DNA of 23,148 nt, from NCBI GenBank assembly GCA_023398495.1, contig JAEWSG010000053.1:1-23148 (forward strand), given 5' to 3'. Each line of letters opens with the position of its first letter. Position 1 is the stretch's first letter. Below the pieces are notes generated by a model. That model did no database searches and was not told where the DNA came from. It saw only the letters and a program-made list of their open reading frames with translations. Shown one piece after another: positions 7,844 to 14,854 of the stretch. A program made the position numbers and the translations under genes. The stretch comes from Bacillota bacterium. GTDB taxonomy: Bacteria > Bacillota > Clostridia > Acetivibrionales > Acetivibrionaceae.

Positions 7844-7874
7844 AGGAGCTGTCTCTAATTAAAAGACAGCTCCT
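7844..7874 (-). terminator. Intrinsic terminator between convergent genes
   Basis: A perfect 11-bp GC-containing stem (7844-7854 with 7864-7874, arm AGGAGCTGTCT) has a 9-base loop. On the minus strand it is followed by TTTTAATTA and serves the GH5 gene. On the plus strand it is followed by CTTGTTATTTT and could also stop the upstream operon, so it is likely bidirectional. Confidence 0.85.
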
Positions 7875-7891
7875 CTTGTTATTTTATTAAT

Positions 7892-9604
7892 CTAAACGGT
7901 AAAATTGCTTATCATCCCAAGAAGGTACATTCTCATTACTGCAAAGTCTATTGAATTTATTTTGCCATCTCCATTAACATCTCCTGCTTTCAAATCATCA
8001 TCAGCAGGGAAGTCTTTTATATTTCCAAGAAGATAACTTCTCATTAAAGCAAAGTCTATTGAGTTGATTGAACCATTTCCATCTACGTCGCCTGGTTTTA
8101 CATCTGAAGGTGATGGGGTTGGTGTTATAACTTTGGTTGGAGTTGGTGTTACAACTTTGGTTGGAGTTGCTGTAGCTTTTGTTGGTGTAGGATCTACAAC
8201 TGAACCGCCAGGTAATGGCACACCATTTTTTCCAAGTGGCACTTTGTGATCCAACCCCTGGAATTTACCATCTGCATTTTTCCAGAGAACAGGCAATAGA
8301 TAATTGTCGTATTTATTATCATTCCACTTAAGATCTCTTCCACCAGGGAACGGCGTACCTTCGCCACGGGTGAACAAACCGCCTGTGTCTGCTGAGTCGA
8401 TATTTATACACCATAGTGTATGATGCATTTTATATTTGTTTTCTAAAATGTAGTTTCTCATACACCTTAAATATTTCAGATTTGTGCTAAGTAATTTGTC
8501 TCCGCCTTCTGTAAGACCGCCCCATTCACCGATAAGAAGGGGAGAAATTCCTTCTTCCATGATAAATGCCCAGTTGTCTCTCCAGCATTCCTCATAAAGT
8601 ATTTTTTGTGCGGTTTTATCATCAGCAGTAACAAAGTCTCCACTAAACCATGACTGTTCATAAACCAATGGTCCATAATCATGCGGAGAATAAACAAGCT
8701 GTTTCTGATATTGTCCAAGATTAATAGGGTAGTCTTTCACACCTCTTAAATTTCCACCCCACCAGTTTCCATAATAATCATTTGTACCTGTCCAAGGGCT
8801 TGTATCAAACGATTCATCATCCCAGATACCATCTTTAGGATACATCTCAACGCCTTCAACAAAAATCAGGGCATTTGGATGAACTTTCATTATTGCCAAT
8901 GCGGTTTCCTGAGCTACTCGTTTCCAGTTGTTTTTATGATTGGAGTCATCCCAGATGGCACTCTCACTTTTCATTTTAAGAGTACCCACATTTGTATGAG
9001 GCTCATTTTTAAGGTCAAAACCTATAATCGTATCATCATTTTTGTAGTGGTTTGCTACCCATACCCAGGAAGATTTGAATACTTCTTCAGTTATGGAACC
9101 TTTATACCATAAAGGATGCGTGTGTCCCATATTGTCTGTTTGTGCACTATGTACATCAAGTATGATTTTGATTCCTACCCTTTTGAAATTCTCAAGCATA
9201 AAATTAAATAACTCAAAACTGTTTAATCCTTCTAAAGCAGGATTATTAAAGCTTGTATCGGTTGATTCCGGGTATTCACCTTTACTCCATGCGTACAATA
9301 AATCGGTTGCAATCGGTATTCTGACTACATTTATACCTTTGTCGGCAACAATCTCAATGTCGGCAACTATGTCACTGTGATAAGAATCTAAAAGCATTTT
9401 TTCACGGCAGTTAAATCCGAACCAGTTTGCACCAGTCAGCCATACCTTATTGCCGTTCTTGTCGACAATATTGGTACCTTCAACATGCAACCAGTCATCA
9501 TTAGCTTCAGCAACATTTGTTTCGGCAGAAATCTGTGCAGCAGGTGATATTAATAACGTTGCAAGCGTTATTAATAAAATAGAAAAAATAACAGGTTTTT
9601 TCAT
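7892..9604 (-). CDS. Cellulosomal GH5 cellulase with type I dockerin
   Basis: This 570-residue secreted enzyme should cleave beta-1,4-glucan by a retaining mechanism. Order: signal peptide (about 1-27), GH5 catalytic domain (about 38-465), Thr-Pro-Lys linker (472-500) and type I dockerin (504-570). The catalytic acid/base is Glu201 in DLKNEPH and the nucleophile Glu360 in LLIGEWGG. His308 in YSPHDYG is a conserved active-site residue. The general look resembles subfamily GH5_1 (CelO-like), but I cannot assign it firmly, nor say whether it is endo- or exo-acting. There is no CBM, so binding to cellulose would depend on the scaffoldin. The linker is encoded by a 24-base-period repeat (AACTTTGGTTGGAGTTG at 8129-8145 and 8153-8169). 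The start ATG follows GGGAGGAG (complement of 9611-9618). Confidence 0.92.
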   Translation of the reverse strand: MKKPVIFSILLITLATLLISPAAQISAETNVAEANDDWLHVEGTNIVDKNGNKVWLTGANWFGFNCREKMLLDSYHSDIVADIEIVADKGINVVRIPIATDLLYAWSKGEYPESTDTSFNNPALEGLNSFELFNFMLENFKRVGIKIILDVHSAQTDNMGHTHPLWYKGSITEEVFKSSWVWVANHYKNDDTIIGFDLKNEPHTNVGTLKMKSESAIWDDSNHKNNWKRVAQETALAIMKVHPNALIFVEGVEMYPKDGIWDDESFDTSPWTGTNDYYGNWWGGNLRGVKDYPINLGQYQKQLVYSPHDYGPLVYEQSWFSGDFVTADDKTAQKILYEECWRDNWAFIMEEGISPLLIGEWGGLTEGGDKLLSTNLKYLRCMRNYILENKYKMHHTLWCINIDSADTGGLFTRGEGTPFPGGRDLKWNDNKYDNYLLPVLWKNADGKFQGLDHKVPLGKNGVPLPGGSVVDPTPTKATATPTKVVTPTPTKVITPTPSPSDVKPGDVDGNGSINSIDFALMRSYLLGNIKDFPADDDLKAGDVNGDGKINSIDFAVMRMYLLGMISNFTV

Positions 9605-10116
9605 TTTAGTCTCCTCCCAAAATAATTATTAAAAATTAATAATAAACTATTAACATTCTATATAATATAGGTTCGTAAGTTTATTGGAATTTAGTACTCA
9701 GATAATAGATATAAATCAGAAATTATTTTGTAGAGTTTGCATATTGATAAGTATGTTGCACTAAAAAATATATTTTGTAATATTGACTTTCCAACCACAA
9801 ATAGCTTGAAAGTTGATAAATACATCTACTAAACTGTTAAAAAAATTTGGTTTATCTGTTTTTTATAATACCATAAAATTTGCATAATTACAATAAATCA
9901 ATAATACTTAGACGCTTCTTCGCAAAGCGAGTTTTGCTGGATAAAATTAACTGTGATGAATAATGATTTTTTAAGTATAATGGAAACATGTTCTATTGAA
10001 TTTATTATTTTGTTTGAAATTAGGGTTGAGATTTTCTGTTTAATTTTTTGTGATATTATGTTAGAATTTTAAAGTCATTTGACAAATAACCAATTAGAGA
10101 TTTGGGGATGATTGTA
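9605..10116. other. Divergent intergenic region, GH5 / LtaS-like
   Basis: About 510 very AT-rich bases separate two divergent genes. I see the GH5 ribosome binding site at 9611-9618, a TATATTATAT stretch on the minus strand (about 9660-9669) that may be its -10, a short hairpin at 9913-9929 (CGCTT/AAGCG), and TGATATTAT at 10051-10059, a possible extended -10 for the downstream gene. No coding frame is supportable. Confidence 0.5.
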
Positions 10117-12051
10117 ATGAAAAAGAAAAAAATCAGGGAAATGGAAGTTTCATCTGAGAACACTTTACTTCATAAGTTAAAAATAAATTTTCAGGGTAAT
10201 GTTAAAAACATTTTTATAATTATTGGACTGTCACTTGTGCTGTCAGTTATTGGAACTCTAGTTTCCTCCGATTTTTCTTTGGGAGTGCTTAATCTTTACT
10301 TAAAACAGCCAGTTTTATTTTTGCTAAATGCATTGCCTTTGACTCTGTTAATGCTCTTAACCTGCTTTTTGACATCGAGGGTTTGGATTTCTTATTTGGT
10401 TTCAGGTAGCTTTTATTTGCTTATTCAAATGGTTAACTATTTCAAAATCAGTCTTAGGCTAGAGCCGTTTGTTCCTGCTGACATAGTACTTGGCGGCGAG
10501 TCGACAAATGTAATTAGTATTAGTGATTTACCTATAAACACGGGTTTGATTTTTATGGCGGTTTTATTTTTGATTGGGGGACTAGGTGTATTTATATTCA
10601 TAAAATCAAAGTCTACCGGATGGTTATTTAGAACAGTTGGTGTACTGTTATCAGTTTTACTGGCTGTAGTTTTATTTAATACCTGTTATAAAAATACAAA
10701 ACTGTATGACAGCTTTAAGGTGCATGGAACAATTTACTCTTCTGTAGATATAGTAAGATCAAAGGGGTTTATTTATTCGTTTCTTGTTAAGGCAAATTCA
10801 TTGAAATTATCGCCACCTGAAGGTTATTTAACTGAAAATGCTAAAAATATTCTTGGGAATTTTGAAGCTGAGAATGAATTGCAGGTCTCAAATGGTGTAG
10901 CTGATGATAATGAAATGCCACATGTTATTGCGATAATGAGCGAAGCGTTTTTTGATATTGATAAAATTCCGGGAGTTGAATTTGATGAATCAAATAACCC
11001 GTTAAAAAATTTTAACAGGATTTGTGAAGAAGCCTATCATGGAAGAATTGTCAATTCTGTTTATGGCGGAGGTACTGCAACTACCGAATTCCAGTTTCTT
11101 ACAGGTGTGTCGACGAGCATAGCTAACTGGAGTGGAGATGCTTATTCGCTTTATATACGAAAAAATACCTTTTCGATTAACAATGTTTTTGAAAATAGAG
11201 GCTATAAAACAATGGCATTTCATCCTGGACACCCATGGTTTTACAACCGGTTTAACGTCTATGATTACTTTGGCTTTGACAAACGATATTTTGCCGATGA
11301 TGTAACAGAAAAAACTCTTAAGACACATACGGGGTATATTGCCGATATTGACACATATAAACTTTTGCTCAATGATTTCGGAAGGCATTTAAATGAAAAT
11401 CCGAGCAATCCATATTTTAATTTTACGGTTACTATCCAAAACCATGGTCCTTACGCAAATGCACCAATTGGCTATGCCCAAATTTTAAAGCACAATAGTT
11501 CAGTAAATGAAGAGTATTATCATCTGGTTAATAATTATATCGGCGGTCTTCAGCAAAACGATGAAGCTTTGGGATATCTTGTAGATCAGTTGGATAAGTC
11601 TGAAGAACCGGTCGTGCTGGCGTATTTTGGTGATCACCTGCCGTTCCTTGGTAAAGAGTTTGAGGGATTTAAGGCACTGAACTTTGGAATTGGGTTGTCA
11701 GGAAGTGCTGAGGAATATCTAAATACTTATGAAACTCCTTATTTTATCTGGAGCAATCAAGCGGCAAGAAAGCTTTTTAAACAGCAGGGCAAAGAGGTAC
11801 CTGTGGGAGAAGCACCATTAATAAGTACAAACTATCTTGGCACCGAGCTACTCAATTATCTTGGCATAAAAGACTCTGTGTATTTTAACTACCTTAATGA
11901 GGTCAAGGCGTCATTGCCGGTGATAACCGGAAGGTTCTATAAAACCAGTGATGGTAAATTTGTTGAAAGTCTATCTGACAAGGAAAAGGAGATTATATCA
12001 CAATATCGTAATTCGCAGTATTATATGCTGTTTGAAAATGAAATAAAATAG
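10117..12051 (+). CDS. LtaS-type membrane sulfatase-fold enzyme (phosphoglycerol transferase family)
   Basis: This 644-residue protein has about five N-terminal membrane segments (between residues 30 and 190) and an extracellular alkaline-phosphatase-fold domain (about 268-600). Family residues are present: Glu276 in MSEAFFD binds metal, Thr320 in GGGTATTEF is the predicted nucleophile, His443 lies in QNHGPY, and Asp506/His507 in FGDHLP bind metal. Lipoteichoic acid synthases use phosphatidylglycerol to build polyglycerol phosphate outside the cell. A related phosphoglycerol modification of another surface polymer is equally possible. I chose ATG 10117, preceded by GGGG at 10104-10107. A TTG at 10102 would add five residues and overlap that ribosome binding site. 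The gene follows the divergent GH5 gene and precedes an orphan thioesterase. Confidence 0.88.
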   Translation: MKKKKIREMEVSSENTLLHKLKINFQGNVKNIFIIIGLSLVLSVIGTLVSSDFSLGVLNLYLKQPVLFLLNALPLTLLMLLTCFLTSRVWISYLVSGSFYLLIQMVNYFKISLRLEPFVPADIVLGGESTNVISISDLPINTGLIFMAVLFLIGGLGVFIFIKSKSTGWLFRTVGVLLSVLLAVVLFNTCYKNTKLYDSFKVHGTIYSSVDIVRSKGFIYSFLVKANSLKLSPPEGYLTENAKNILGNFEAENELQVSNGVADDNEMPHVIAIMSEAFFDIDKIPGVEFDESNNPLKNFNRICEEAYHGRIVNSVYGGGTATTEFQFLTGVSTSIANWSGDAYSLYIRKNTFSINNVFENRGYKTMAFHPGHPWFYNRFNVYDYFGFDKRYFADDVTEKTLKTHTGYIADIDTYKLLLNDFGRHLNENPSNPYFNFTVTIQNHGPYANAPIGYAQILKHNSSVNEEYYHLVNNYIGGLQQNDEALGYLVDQLDKSEEPVVLAYFGDHLPFLGKEFEGFKALNFGIGLSGSAEEYLNTYETPYFIWSNQAARKLFKQQGKEVPVGEAPLISTNYLGTELLNYLGIKDSVYFNYLNEVKASLPVITGRFYKTSDGKFVESLSDKEKEIISQYRNSQYYMLFENEIK

Positions 12052-12078
12052 CTTGCCAAGGAAAAACGAAAAAATAAC

Positions 12079-12139
12079 TTCCTACTCTTATATTTAAAAA
12101 CATTATCAAATTAAGTTTTATCGTTATACGGAGTAGGAA
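12079..12139 (+). promoter_or_regulatory. Inverted repeat in leader of thioesterase gene
   Basis: TTCCTACTC (12079-12087) and GAGTAGGAA (12131-12139) are perfect inverted repeats around 43 bases, with weaker matches extending outward. The right arm ends just upstream of the thioesterase start codons. It could be a terminator-like or translation-controlling stem, or an operator pair. Confidence 0.4.
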
Positions 12140-12163
12140 ATTAGAGTGATTGGGGGAATTGTA

Positions 12164-12871
12164 TTGGAAAGGATAAAACTCTTCTGCTTGCCTTATGCAG
12201 GTGGTTCTGCTATGATTTATAAAAGTTGGAAAAGGTACTTGGATTCAAGAATTGATTTAAGGCCAGTGGAGCTAGCAGGTCGGGGGCTTAGATTCAAGGA
12301 ACCTCTTTACTCAAATGCTGAAGAAGCAGTAAATGATCTCTGCAATAATATTATTGAGCAGTTGGATGAAGAACCCTTTGCCTTTTTTGGCCACAGCATG
12401 GGTACCATTCTTACGTATGAGCTGGTTCAAAAAGTTATAGCCCAAACAAAGAAGGTGCCTTTACATGTATTCTTCTCGGGACGTTATCCTCCCTTTGTAG
12501 ATGTAAAAAATGAAAAAATTCACATGCTTCCTGATAAAGAGTTTCTCGCAGAGCTAAAGCATTTAGGAGGTATGGATAATGAGGTGCTTGAAAATAAAGA
12601 GATACTTGAACTCTTTCTTCCAATTTTAAGGTCTGATTACAAACTTGTTGATACGTATAGACACAACGGTAGCATTGCCAAATTTAATTGTGATATAACA
12701 GTTTTAAACGGGAATAGTGATAAGTATATTGAAGGGAAAGAGGTAAACAGGTGGAGGGAATGTACAATTAATAACTGCTGGTTTTATGAGTTTGATGATG
12801 GACATTTCTTTATAAATAAGTATAAGGAAGAGGTTGCAGCTGTTATTAACAAGATGTTGTTGAATTCCTAA
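12164..12871 (+). CDS. Type II thioesterase (GrsT-like)
   Basis: This alpha/beta-hydrolase has the look of the editing thioesterases that release misloaded groups from carrier proteins of nonribosomal peptide or polyketide synthases. With the TTG start at 12164 it is 235 residues, the normal family length, and begins MERIKLFCLPYAGGS as family members do. The catalytic triad is Ser78 in GHSMG, probably Asp186 in GNSDK, and His214 in DDGHFF. The TTG follows GGGGG at 12152-12156. A GTG at 12146 would add six residues with a weaker AGGA upstream. No synthetase or carrier protein is visible in the window, so it is an orphan here. Confidence 0.85.
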   Translation: MERIKLFCLPYAGGSAMIYKSWKRYLDSRIDLRPVELAGRGLRFKEPLYSNAEEAVNDLCNNIIEQLDEEPFAFFGHSMGTILTYELVQKVIAQTKKVPLHVFFSGRYPPFVDVKNEKIHMLPDKEFLAELKHLGGMDNEVLENKEILELFLPILRSDYKLVDTYRHNGSIAKFNCDITVLNGNSDKYIEGKEVNRWRECTINNCWFYEFDDGHFFINKYKEEVAAVINKMLLNS

Positions 12872-12960
12872 ACAAATTGATTATACCAAAAACTTACATG
12901 GGAATTAATACCGATATGCTTTTTCTTACGGAAGAATGGGTTTAACCAATATATTAAGTG

Positions 12961-12990
12961 ATGACAAGCTGGGATTATTTATGGTATAAT
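12961..12990 (+). promoter_or_regulatory. Sigma-A promoter for cohesin gene
   Basis: ATGACA (12961-12966) and TATAAT (12985-12990) are 18 bases apart, with an extended TG at 12982-12983. The -10 matches consensus perfectly and ends 36 bases before the ATG. The cohesin gene is therefore probably transcribed on its own. Confidence 0.65.
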
Positions 12991-13026
12991 CTAAATACTA
13001 TATAAATAAATGGAGTGTGTTCAATT

Positions 13027-14061
13027 ATGAAAAAAATAATCAGTGGTTTGATTATTGGCGGGATTTTAGGAAGTTGTTTATTTGCCTCTGCAGAGACAAC
13101 AAGTTGGTTAGCACAGAAGGCAACCTTTAAAGTAATGGTTCGTGGGGAAGAATTTGTTCCTGAGAATCCACCTATAGTAGTTGAAGGACGTACATATTTA
13201 CCTTTAAGGTCATTAGGTGAAGCGTTAGGAGTAGATGTGTTCTGGAATGCTGAATTAAAGCAGGCTGAGGTAGGGATGTCAAATAATCCTGTTCCAGAAA
13301 CAGGTTCTTCTGCAAAAGGACAAGCACAGGTTTCTACAGTAACAAGTTGGACTGCACAGAAGGCAACTTTTAAAGTAATGGTTCGTGGAGAAGAGTTTGT
13401 TTCAGAGAATCCCCCTATAGTTGTAGAGGGAAGAACGTATTTGCCGTTGAGGGCAATGGGAAATGCATTAGGCGTTAAAGTAGACTGGAATGCTGAATTA
13501 AAGCAGGCTGAAGTAGGAGATACAGTAACAGCAACTCCAACAGCTGCAGTAACACCTGCACCAACATCATCAGCAACACCTGCAACAACACCTGCACCTG
13601 AAGCGACAAAACCATCAACAGCTGTATCGGTTGCAGATACGATTAATTTCGATATAGCTTCTGTTGAAGCTAAGGCAGGGGAAACAGTTTCTATTCCTCT
13701 TACTATTTCCAACATTGCTGATATTGGAATTTCTACCAGTGACTTTCAAGTGGTTTATGATGCTGAAAATCTTGAGTATGTTGATGTAACAGCAGGTGAT
13801 ATTGTAAAGAACGCAAGCACGAATTTTGCTTGTAATCTTGAAGAAGATGGCAAGATCAAATTTTTATATTTGGATTATACTATGAAAAATGAGGCCATTA
13901 CCACAAATGGCGTGTTTGCGACATTAAAATTTAAAGTGAAAGATAATGCTAAAGTTGGTGAATATCCTGTAGAAGTGTCTGGAGAACCTACTTTCGGAGA
14001 TCAGGTATTATCCACTATGAAGGTTGAGTTTAAGTCTGGTGCTGTGACTGTAGCACAATAA
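13027..14061 (+). CDS. Secreted cohesin protein with two copper-amine-oxidase-N (stalk) repeats
   Basis: This 344-residue protein has a signal peptide (about 1-22), two near-identical stalk repeats (about 25-83 and 106-164, each with EGRTYLPLR), and a Thr-Pro-Ala linker (168-198). It ends in one cohesin-type domain (about 204-343). Cohesin features are SDFQVVYDAENLEYV, TAGDIV and NGVFATLKFKV, matching the jelly-roll of type I cohesins. It should bind a dockerin outside the cell. Copper-amine-oxidase-N domains are often found in Clostridia surface proteins and may hold the wall. Here they would replace the SLH domains of other anchoring scaffoldins. Similar single-cohesin proteins exist in cellulosome species to my recollection (OlpC- or ScaG-like), but I do not assert orthology. 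I chose ATG 13027 with GGAG at 13012-13015. An upstream GTG at 13015 overlaps that site. Confidence 0.85.
   Translation: MKKIISGLIIGGILGSCLFASAETTSWLAQKATFKVMVRGEEFVPENPPIVVEGRTYLPLRSLGEALGVDVFWNAELKQAEVGMSNNPVPETGSSAKGQAQVSTVTSWTAQKATFKVMVRGEEFVSENPPIVVEGRTYLPLRAMGNALGVKVDWNAELKQAEVGDTVTATPTAAVTPAPTSSATPATTPAPEATKPSTAVSVADTINFDIASVEAKAGETVSIPLTISNIADIGISTSDFQVVYDAENLEYVDVTAGDIVKNASTNFACNLEEDGKIKFLYLDYTMKNEAITTNGVFATLKFKVKDNAKVGEYPVEVSGEPTFGDQVLSTMKVEFKSGAVTVAQ
13099..13275 (+). repeat. 177-base tandem repeat, copy 1 (copy 2 at 13342-13518)
   Basis: The two copies encode the two stalk repeats and align without gaps over 177 bases. They share long identical runs such as AAAGTAATGGTTCGTGG and TGGAATGCTGAATTAAAGCA. 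A 66-base spacer separates them. The retained DNA identity suggests recent duplication or gene conversion. Confidence 0.85.
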
Positions 14062-14094
14062 AAGACCTAATTTTAAATGGATTAAAGTATTTAG

Positions 14095-14128
14095 TTAAGG
14101 CTGTCGGTTAGTTGACCGATAGCCTTAA
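14095..14128. terminator. Hairpin between convergent genes
   Basis: A 14-bp stem (14095-14108 with 14115-14128, one G-T pair) has a 6-base loop and lies 33 bases after the cohesin stop and 13 bases beyond the end of the minus-strand gene. T-tracts on both sides are weak, but the position and stability suggest a shared terminator. Confidence 0.65.
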
Positions 14129-14141
14129 TTGATTGGAGAAG

Positions 14142-14468
14142 CTACCAGTTTAATAACTGTTTGAGCTTGTTTACCACAATATCTCCTTTTGGGTCAAAGA
14201 TTTTCTGGATTTTATTAAAATCTGATTCGGTTAGTCTTCTTCTGAGTTCAGATAAATTGATATTTTGCTTTTTTAAAGCTTCCTTGTCAGTTTCAATAAT
14301 TTTATTTATGATTAAGTTTTTGTTGATGGAATTCATTATCTCTGTAAGTTCATCGATATTAGCTTTTTTCAGAAAGAATATTAAGGTGTTAAGTCTACAA
14401 TAAAGGTCACTTCTATTATAGTCACTGAATACCTCCTCAACTTTTTTTTTAAATAGGTTGTTAGACAT
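14142..14468 (-). CDS. Small helical protein of unknown function
   Basis: I recognise no family for this 108-residue protein. It starts MSNNLFKKK, has no signal peptide or membrane segment, and is predicted to be mostly helical, lysine- and leucine-rich and cytoplasmic. I chose the ATG at 14468 (minus strand) because AAAGGAGA (complement of 14477-14484) sits 8 bases upstream. An ATG at 14543 would add 25 residues across this ribosome binding site. A 12-base palindrome (14508-14519) lies just upstream and could be an operator. Coding is supported by the ribosome binding site and amino acid composition. Confidence 0.6.
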   Translation of the reverse strand: MSNNLFKKKVEEVFSDYNRSDLYCRLNTLIFFLKKANIDELTEIMNSINKNLIINKIIETDKEALKKQNINLSELRRRLTESDFNKIQKIFDPKGDIVVNKLKQLLNW

Positions 14469-14854
14469 TCTTCTTTCTCCTTTCGATATGCAAGACGATA
14501 ATTCCTCAACTTGCAAGTTCGTGGCATATAGTTTGGTATACAACGCTTGGTTAACATAAAATTAGTATAATTAATAATATTCTGAAGTTTTAGAATGTGT
14601 TACTTGGGTATAACGAAAAATTAACATCTCATTATTTAGTGGTACCTTAAAATTATATAAACCACAAAAATAATTATACATAGGAAAAGTTAAAATTTAT
14701 GAACTGTTGTTAAGATTTACAAATTGTGATAGGATAGTTTGGGAAGATAAAGCTATAATTATGTTTGAACCAGAGTTTGGAGGTCATCAAAATTCTGGCT
14801 TTAAAAGAAAATATATAAAAGGGTTAAGAATTAAATTTAGAGGGAGGATAATGA
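14469..14854. other. Divergent intergenic region with a 12-base palindrome
   Basis: This AT-rich gap lies between the small minus-strand gene and the SLH gene. AACTTGCAAGTT (14508-14519) is a perfect palindrome, 40 bases upstream of the minus-strand start. TATAAT at 14754-14759 could be a -10 for the SLH gene, but no -35 is properly spaced. The leader from there would be about 90 bases. Nothing else is supportable. Confidence 0.4.

Noticed and set aside
8113..8190. 24-base-period repeats considered as a CRISPR or satellite
   Set aside because: They are the Thr-Pro linker codons of the GH5 enzyme, in frame and without spacers.
12975..13715. Minus-strand 246-residue frame
   Set aside because: It mirrors the cohesin gene and its internal repeat shows twice. 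There is no ribosome binding site, and the plus-strand reading has clear domains.
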